A DNA stretch of 16,113 nt, from NCBI GenBank assembly GCA_030747885.1, contig JASLJW010000087.1, positions 1 to 16,113 of the forward strand, given 5' to 3'. Below the pieces are notes generated by a model that made no database searches, was not told where the DNA came from, and was given only the letters and a program-made list of their open reading frames with translations. Every line of letters begins with the position of its first letter. Positions within the stretch are counted from its first letter, which is position 1. The position numbers and the translations under genes were made by a program. Of this stretch, positions 1-4,502 are shown in pieces. The DNA is from Candidatus Thalassarchaeaceae archaeon (GTDB lineage: Archaea > Thermoplasmatota > Poseidoniia > Poseidoniales > Thalassarchaeaceae).

Positions 1-11
1 CCATCGTTCTA

Positions 12-29
12 TTGAAATAGGGGTTTCAA
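12..29. repeat. Short inverted repeat upstream of the ribosomal operon
   Basis: TTGAAA (12-17) and TTTCAA (24-29) form a perfect 6-bp inverted repeat around a 6-base loop, upstream of the uS13 gene. It could be the end of an upstream transcript, an operator, or chance; a 6-bp palindrome is weak evidence alone. No gene was recognised in 1-87. Confidence 0.25.
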
Positions 30-43
30 GTCGGGAGGCTGCC

Positions 44-48
44 TATAT
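44..48 (+). promoter_or_regulatory. Possible TATA box for the uS13-uS4-uS11-rpo3 operon
   Basis: TATAT within CCTATATGG lies 40-44 bases before the uS13 ATG. With the usual archaeal spacing of about 25 bp, transcription would start near position 70 and leave a short leader containing the G-rich Shine-Dalgarno-like run at 73-79. The box is short, the BRE is not convincing, and an operon promoter further upstream outside the window is equally possible. Confidence 0.3.
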
Positions 49-87
49 GGCCACTGGGCGACCAGTGAACACGGGGGAACCGTAGAA

Positions 88-552
88 ATGAGTACCGACA
101 AAGAAGACCTTGGAGACGACTTCCTGTATATTCTGCGAATCGCAGATGCAGACATCGATGGGATGCGCCCCATCGGAATGGGAATGACTAGCGTGAAGGG
201 TATTGGCCAACGTACTGCGCGCCGTCTTTGCCAATTAGCTGAGATTAATCCTTCCAAACTTGGCGGGCATTTGTCTGATGAAGAACAAGATAGACTTCGT
301 TCTGTGATTGATTCATATCCAACATTTGTTCCACATTGGTTGTTAAATCGACAACGAGATCTAGAAACCAATGAGGATGCACACCTTTTCTCTCAAGAGG
401 TAAAGATGACCCGCGATGATGACATCGCTCGTCTTGCTGAGATGAAGACTTACCGTGGATTACGTCATCGAAGTGGACACAAAGTCCGAGGACAACGATT
501 GCGAAGCAATGGTCGTTCGGGTCTAACACTTGGAGTTCAGAAGAAGAAGTGA
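88..552 (+). CDS. rps13: 30S ribosomal protein uS13 (S13p)
   Basis: Ribosomal protein uS13 sits in the head of the small subunit and contacts the large subunit and tRNA. The 154-residue product fits archaeal S13p: an N-terminal beta segment, the helix-hairpin-like TSVKGIGQRTA around residues 34-44, and the rRNA-binding C-terminal tail with YRGLRH (122-127), VRGQR (133-137), a basic GRSGLTLGV stretch and a terminal KKK. The ATG at 88 follows GGGGGAA (73-79), a plausible Shine-Dalgarno element. It is the first visible gene of a plus-strand operon and its stop lies 12 bases before the uS4 ATG. Nothing suggests truncation. Confidence 0.96.
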   Translation: MSTDKEDLGDDFLYILRIADADIDGMRPIGMGMTSVKGIGQRTARRLCQLAEINPSKLGGHLSDEEQDRLRSVIDSYPTFVPHWLLNRQRDLETNEDAHLFSQEVKMTRDDDIARLAEMKTYRGLRHRSGHKVRGQRLRSNGRSGLTLGVQKKK

Positions 553-558
553 GGAGGG
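553..558 (+). promoter_or_regulatory. Shine-Dalgarno site for uS4
   Basis: GGAGGG begins directly after the uS13 stop codon and lies 6 bases before the uS4 ATG. It matches the anti-Shine-Dalgarno end of archaeal 16S rRNA and confirms the start at 565. Confidence 0.75.
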
Positions 559-564
559 ATTTGA

Positions 565-1209
565 ATGGGCCAACCTAAGTTTTCACGACCAAAAACACAG
601 ACTCCTGCTCATCCTTGGAAGGCAGAGAGAATAGAAGAAGAACATGCTTTGAAAGAGCAATATGGACTCAAATTAATCGGTGGAATGAAGGAGATTTGGC
701 GTGAGAAGAGCGCTCTTCGCCGTCACCGTCAGTTAGCGATGAAATTGATTGGACGTGTAGATACATCCGAAGGTCACTTCAAGCGAGAGAAAGAACAGTT
801 CCTTGGATCAATGCATAGGAAAGGACTCATTTCGGAAGATGCAAATCTTGACGATGTTCTACAAATTTCAGTTGAAAATATGCTTGACCGACGCCTTCAG
901 TCGCAGGTTTATTACAAGGGATTTGCACCTTCTATGCGAGCTGCTAGAAACATGATTGTTCACGGGCACATTGTTTTAGGAAACCAGAGAATGAACGTCC
1001 CAGGCTATCACGTTCTTCGTGATGAAGAAGGTGAAATTGCTTACCATCCAACATCTAATTTTAATGATCCTAATCATGCAGTTCGCCTGGAGATGGATCG
1101 TCGAAGACAAACTGTAGGTGTTGACGATGTTGCTGAAAATAATGAGGAAATCAATGTTGAGGAAGCAGCAACCGAAGAAACAGAAAATGAAGATGGAGGT
1201 GAAGCTTGA
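565..1209 (+). CDS. rps4: 30S ribosomal protein uS4 (S4p) with acidic C-terminal tail
   Basis: Archaeal uS4 is a primary 16S rRNA-binding assembly protein. The 214-residue product has the typical archaeal opening (MGQPKFSRP, then HPWKAERIEEE), a helical N-terminal part, and the S4 RNA-binding domain at about 108-160 (RRLQSQVYYKGFAPSMRAAR, then VHGHIVLGNQRMNVPGYHV). The last 28 residues (187-214) are strongly acidic, with 13 Asp/Glu and no Lys or Arg, which is unusual for this basic rRNA-binding protein. The start is set by a Shine-Dalgarno element at 553-558. The stop TGA (1207-1209) overlaps the uS11 ATG by one base, so translational coupling is likely. Confidence 0.96.
   Translation: MGQPKFSRPKTQTPAHPWKAERIEEEHALKEQYGLKLIGGMKEIWREKSALRRHRQLAMKLIGRVDTSEGHFKREKEQFLGSMHRKGLISEDANLDDVLQISVENMLDRRLQSQVYYKGFAPSMRAARNMIVHGHIVLGNQRMNVPGYHVLRDEEGEIAYHPTSNFNDPNHAVRLEMDRRRQTVGVDDVAENNEEINVEEAATEETENEDGGEA
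1195..1202 (+). promoter_or_regulatory. Shine-Dalgarno site for uS11
   Basis: GGAGGTGA, a near-perfect archaeal Shine-Dalgarno sequence, lies inside the end of the uS4 gene and 6 bases before the ATG at 1209. This spacing favours that ATG over the in-frame TTG at 1206. Confidence 0.75.
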
Positions 1210-1589
1210 TGGGTCACAAGGCAGTTGTACACATTTACACATCTCACAACAATATTCTCATTACAGCTACCGATTTGACTGGTGCTGAGACTATTTGCAA
1301 AGTATCAGGGGGTCAGATTGTATCTAGCGGAGCAGATCAGAGTGGGCAATTCGCATCTACTCGTGCGGCTGAACAGATCGCTGAGATGCTAAATGAGAAG
1401 GATTTCGATCAGGTAATTGTGAAGTATAGGGGTGCTGGAGGAAATAGATCTCCATCAGCTCCTGGAGCAACTTCTGCAATTCGTGCTCTTACTCGTGCTG
1501 GCATGACCATTACCAGAATCGAAGATGTTACACCAATTCCTACTGATGGCACCAAGAAGAAAGGTGGCCGACGAGGACGAAGAGTTTGA
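1209..1589 (+). CDS. rps11: 30S ribosomal protein uS11 (S11p)
   Basis: uS11 lies on the small-subunit platform near the mRNA exit and binds 16S rRNA. The 126-residue product has the conserved core VHIYTSHNNILITATDLTGAE, then GADQSGQFASTRAAEQIAE, the glycine-rich KYRGAGGNRSPSAPG segment, and the archaeal C-terminus ITRIEDVTPIPTDG ending in a KKKGGRRGRRV rRNA-binding tail. The chosen ATG overlaps the uS4 stop in a TGATG arrangement and is set by the Shine-Dalgarno site at 1195-1202. An in-frame TTG one codon earlier is less well spaced. It ends 16 bases before the Rpo3 start. Confidence 0.96.
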   Translation: MGHKAVVHIYTSHNNILITATDLTGAETICKVSGGQIVSSGADQSGQFASTRAAEQIAEMLNEKDFDQVIVKYRGAGGNRSPSAPGATSAIRALTRAGMTITRIEDVTPIPTDGTKKKGGRRGRRV

Positions 1590-1593
1590 TTGA

Positions 1594-1598
1594 GGAGG
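1594..1598 (+). promoter_or_regulatory. Shine-Dalgarno site deciding the Rpo3 start
   Basis: GGAGG at 1594-1598 is only 1 base from the ATG at 1600 but 7 bases from the in-frame ATG at 1606. The second ATG is therefore the likely start, which removes two residues from the longest frame. Confidence 0.65.
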
Positions 1599-1605
1599 AA
1601 TGAAT

Positions 1606-2490
1606 ATGGATAGTGAGATTATTGAAGAAGAAAATCATAGCATTCGAATCTTGTTGAAGGGTACTGATCGTGCCAGTGTCAACGCACTTCGAAGAACCAT
1701 GATTGGCGACACTCCAAAAATGGCAATTCACCGAATTAGATTTACACAAGCTACCACCGAAGAGGATGGAATTATCTGGGAGACTGTTGGGCCAATTCCT
1801 GACGAGATAGTTGCCCATAGACTTGCAATGATTCCAATTCCATCTGAAGGTGCAGAATTCCATCTACCGGAAGAGTGCCCCAATTGCGCAGACATGGTTG
1901 AATCTCAACGTGGATGTCCAATGTGTGAGATTATCTATCGATGCATGGTTAGAGGCGAACCAGAAGGACGTGCTGTAAAGGCGAGAGATCTAGAAGTTCT
2001 CGGAGATCTTCAGTTTTCTATTCCTGAGGAATTTCAAGATATTACCATCACCAAATTATACAAGGGTCAGATGATTGATTTTATCGCTCGTGCAAACAAA
2101 GGCCATGGACGTGACCATGTTAAATGGCAACCAGTTGCTGGAATTACTTTCTATGCACGTCAACATGCAGTATTGAATGATAAGAAGGCAGCAAAGATTC
2201 TTTGGGGCCTTGACTTATCCATCAAGGAGAAGGATTTTGGAAAGAATGGAAGAATGGAAGACATTTTCCTTGTTGATCAAATGAAGAAAGATTTGCTTCA
2301 CGTTGGCCCTAGTACCGACCATGGTAGAGATTTTGGTGATGCGATTACCCTAGAGGATGTTCCAGGCGAGTTTATCCTCCAATACGAATCAGATGGGGCA
2401 ATGAATCCAAAGACAATCTTTGAACATGCAACGCAGATACTTTCGTCACGTTTGGACAATATTTCAGCAGACCTTGATATCGTACTTTGA
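1606..2490 (+). CDS. rpo3: DNA-directed RNA polymerase subunit Rpo3 (RpoD)
   Basis: Rpo3, the archaeal counterpart of Rpb3 and bacterial alpha, pairs with Rpo11 to nucleate RNA polymerase assembly. The 294-residue product has the alpha-like motif ASVNALRRTMIGDTP (23-37), the HRLAMIPIP segment (71-79), the conserved ARANKGHGRDHVKWQPVAG region (161-179) and a C-terminal dimerisation helix. The inserted domain carries CPNC (91-94) and CPMC (104-107), plus a further Cys at 113. This resembles a zinc-binding site but is spaced more widely than the compact Rpb3-type site I know. The eight-cysteine ferredoxin-like domain of some archaeal Rpo3 proteins is absent. The operon position after uS11 is classic for archaea. 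Confidence 0.95.
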   Translation: MDSEIIEEENHSIRILLKGTDRASVNALRRTMIGDTPKMAIHRIRFTQATTEEDGIIWETVGPIPDEIVAHRLAMIPIPSEGAEFHLPEECPNCADMVESQRGCPMCEIIYRCMVRGEPEGRAVKARDLEVLGDLQFSIPEEFQDITITKLYKGQMIDFIARANKGHGRDHVKWQPVAGITFYARQHAVLNDKKAAKILWGLDLSIKEKDFGKNGRMEDIFLVDQMKKDLLHVGPSTDHGRDFGDAITLEDVPGEFILQYESDGAMNPKTIFEHATQILSSRLDNISADLDIVL

Positions 2491-2504
2491 ATGAGAACGC
2501 CTCA

Positions 2505-3482
2505 ATGGCAGTGACCACCTCCTCTCGTTCAGGTGCACATGTTTCGTTGGTTTTCACTGTACATTCTGATTCTGAGGATCCATTGGAACAGGGATCTTAC
2601 GGAGTAGGACTTTGTCTTGAAGCAGGGATTTCCACATCCTGTAGATCAGATCCAGCATCAATAACTGGTGTTACAGTAATTATCAATGGACGCCCTTCCG
2701 AAGAAGAATTGCATAGTGAAGTACTTGCTGAATGTATCCTATTGGATTCAGATTTGACTCAAATGCACCATACTTTTGATGTCCAATCCCAATTACCATT
2801 TTCTCAAGGGTTTGGGTTATCCGCAGCAGGTGCACTTTCAGCCGCTAGATGTTTACTAGCAATGTCATCCTTGCCTTTGAAGGATCAAGATAGAGCTGCA
2901 TGGATGATAGCTCACCGAGTAGAAAGAAAACTTAGTGGAGGATTGGGAGATGTTACTGCTTTACATGCCGGAGGCATCGCTCGTCGAACCAATCCTGGTT
3001 CACCATTTCGAATGGAGAATCAAGATTTTATTTCAGGCCCAGGAAAATCAGAATCGTGGGAGAGTCCGATTCCAGTTCTTGCAGTATGGAGGAAAACACA
3101 ATCAAGACATACATCTGAATACATTGATTCTCCAGATTGGAGTGAAAAAATTCGTAATGCGGGAATTCAAGCCATGAATTCTTTGGGAGTTAATGATTGG
3201 AATGAATCGAGATGGCACCAAATCATCGAATCATCGAATGAATTTGCAGAAGAATCAGGGTTATTGGATGATGCAAGTCGAAGAGAATTATTGAATGAGG
3301 TAAAGTGGGCACTTCGTTCCTTTGAACCGAGATTATCTATTCTTCTTTGTATGCTTGGTGAGAGTGTGGTTGTGTTACCCAATGATTTGACTGATGATGG
3401 ATGGATTGAACATGCTGAAATTTTGATTGATCGTTTGACTGATTTTGGAGTTCTTTCTACTCGAATTGGTAGAATTTCATGA
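2505..3482 (+). CDS. Pantoate kinase-like GHMP kinase
   Basis: This is probably archaeal pantoate kinase, which phosphorylates pantoate to 4-phosphopantoate on the archaeal route to coenzyme A. In the 325-residue product, residues 26-46 (PLEQGSYGVGLCLEAG, then ISTSC) match the family signature near the N-terminus. The GHMP phosphate-binding loop is FSQGFGLSAAGALS (99-112), followed by GGLGDVTALHAGGIARR (145-161) and NPGSP. The N-terminal PGHITGFF-type motif of other pantoate kinases is diverged here. Start choice is uncertain: an in-frame TTG at 2487 overlaps the rpo3 stop by 4 bases and would add six residues, but the ATG at 2505 gives a conventional N-terminus. A 7-codon out-of-frame ATG mini-frame (2491-2514) overlaps the start region. 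The partner phosphopantothenate synthetase is not next door, so pantoate as substrate is inferred from family resemblance. Confidence 0.8.
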   Translation: MAVTTSSRSGAHVSLVFTVHSDSEDPLEQGSYGVGLCLEAGISTSCRSDPASITGVTVIINGRPSEEELHSEVLAECILLDSDLTQMHHTFDVQSQLPFSQGFGLSAAGALSAARCLLAMSSLPLKDQDRAAWMIAHRVERKLSGGLGDVTALHAGGIARRTNPGSPFRMENQDFISGPGKSESWESPIPVLAVWRKTQSRHTSEYIDSPDWSEKIRNAGIQAMNSLGVNDWNESRWHQIIESSNEFAEESGLLDDASRRELLNEVKWALRSFEPRLSILLCMLGESVVVLPNDLTDDGWIEHAEILIDRLTDFGVLSTRIGRIS

Positions 3483-4454
3483 ACGACTTTCGTTGTGTTC
3501 AATCAAAACACTGAGATCTACTGGGCCAGCATCTAATTTCTGCGCTCCTCGTAGATTTAGCCCGCCACAAAAACCATGTCTGTAGATTATGGCTCCTTGA
3601 CCATAGACTTCAGTATAACGATCAACTTGCTTTTGGGTCTTCTTTCTTGGGAAACTTAATGCTGAACCAAAGAAGTGTTTTGCATCTATCCAAGCACATG
3701 GGATACCATTGATTCGTACATCATCGAGGAAGAGTAAATCGGGAGTACGAATCGGTCGCCCTTCCTCAGCAATTTGTTCCTTTACCAATTCAGTTTGACG
3801 TCGAAATCGAACTCCCACTGATTCAAAATGGTCGCATAGAATCTCTTCGAACAGATCTGCAGCAAGATGTGTCTCAGTTTGGTCAACATTTGCAACTCTA
3901 TCAGATTCTTCTGCAATTCGAAATTGTTCTTGATCTCGCTCATTCATTCTTTTTGGCTCTTTTAGCAGGGTTTTGATCCTGCTCTTCCCAAAATTCCTCG
4001 CACTTAGAATTGCTCTAAACACATTAACTGGAGGCCCATCAACGATTTTTGCTAGTTCTAAGATATCAGTTCCTTTGTCATAACGGCGTTTCAATTCCTT
4101 TTTTCTATCCATTATTCGATGATGGGAATATACTGATTTTTCCTGATTGATAGCGGCCCGTAGTGATAGCGCTTGCTCAAGGGTAATGGGATAATCTTCG
4201 ATAATTTTTGCAATCTCTCCAACCCCTTCATCTGATAAGAAACCGAATTCCCCTCGTTTTACCACAAGTTGCCCTACCCTCTTCTGAACATCTATAGGAA
4301 CTGGATTTACGGGCCAATCTATCTCGATAGTTCGTGGAATTGGGTCAATATCCTGAGGAATCCCCATAGCCCGAGGCTTCACATTAAACCGTTCTATAGC
4401 CCTACGACACGTTTGTTCATCGCGAGAGTCCCATTTGGTTTTCTCATTACTCAC
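3477..4454 (-). CDS. CDIN1/C15orf41-like TPD-domain nuclease
   Basis: The 325-residue product resembles human CDIN1 (C15orf41), the protein mutated in congenital dyserythropoietic anaemia type I, along most of its length. The catalytic part has TPD at 237-239, then VRINGIPCAWIDAKHFFGS (246-264), matching the human TPDFILQ, WIESKASFG pattern of a PD-(D/E)XK nuclease fold. D239, D257 and K259 are the expected metal-site residues. YGQGAIIYRHGFCGGL (284-299) matches the human FGPGLVIYWYGFIQEL. An upstream helical region, DGPPVNVFRAILSARNFGKS to EPKRM (139-170), aligns with a human segment before the nuclease domain. The start is a GTG without a clear Shine-Dalgarno site; the next in-frame ATG is residue 30. 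It lies 48 bp after leuS on the same strand and overlaps the pantoate kinase 3' end by 6 bp. Activity and substrate in archaea are not established; DNA junction or flap cleavage is a guess from the fold. Confidence 0.85.
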   Translation of the reverse strand: MSNEKTKWDSRDEQTCRRAIERFNVKPRAMGIPQDIDPIPRTIEIDWPVNPVPIDVQKRVGQLVVKRGEFGFLSDEGVGEIAKIIEDYPITLEQALSLRAAINQEKSVYSHHRIMDRKKELKRRYDKGTDILELAKIVDGPPVNVFRAILSARNFGKSRIKTLLKEPKRMNERDQEQFRIAEESDRVANVDQTETHLAADLFEEILCDHFESVGVRFRRQTELVKEQIAEEGRPIRTPDLLFLDDVRINGIPCAWIDAKHFFGSALSFPRKKTQKQVDRYTEVYGQGAIIYRHGFCGGLNLRGAQKLDAGPVDLSVLIEHNESRS

Positions 4455-4502
4455 AACTGGGGCTGACTGGCGACCATCTATGAACTCACGGGCTTGATTG
4501 TT

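Noticed and set aside
20..33. GGGGTTTCAAGTC resembles the T-arm of a tRNA
   Set aside because: There is no matching acceptor or anticodon arm in 1-87, and the loop sequence is one base too long for the consensus; a truncated tRNA at the window edge is not supported.
1206..1589. uS11 start at TTG 1206
   Set aside because: The ATG at 1209 is 6 bases from a near-perfect Shine-Dalgarno site and overlaps the uS4 stop; TTG would be spaced 3 bases and is a rare start.
2491..2514. Seven-codon ATG mini-frame between rpo3 and the pantoate kinase
   Set aside because: It has no Shine-Dalgarno site and is very short. It could be a coupling element but nothing beyond its presence supports that.
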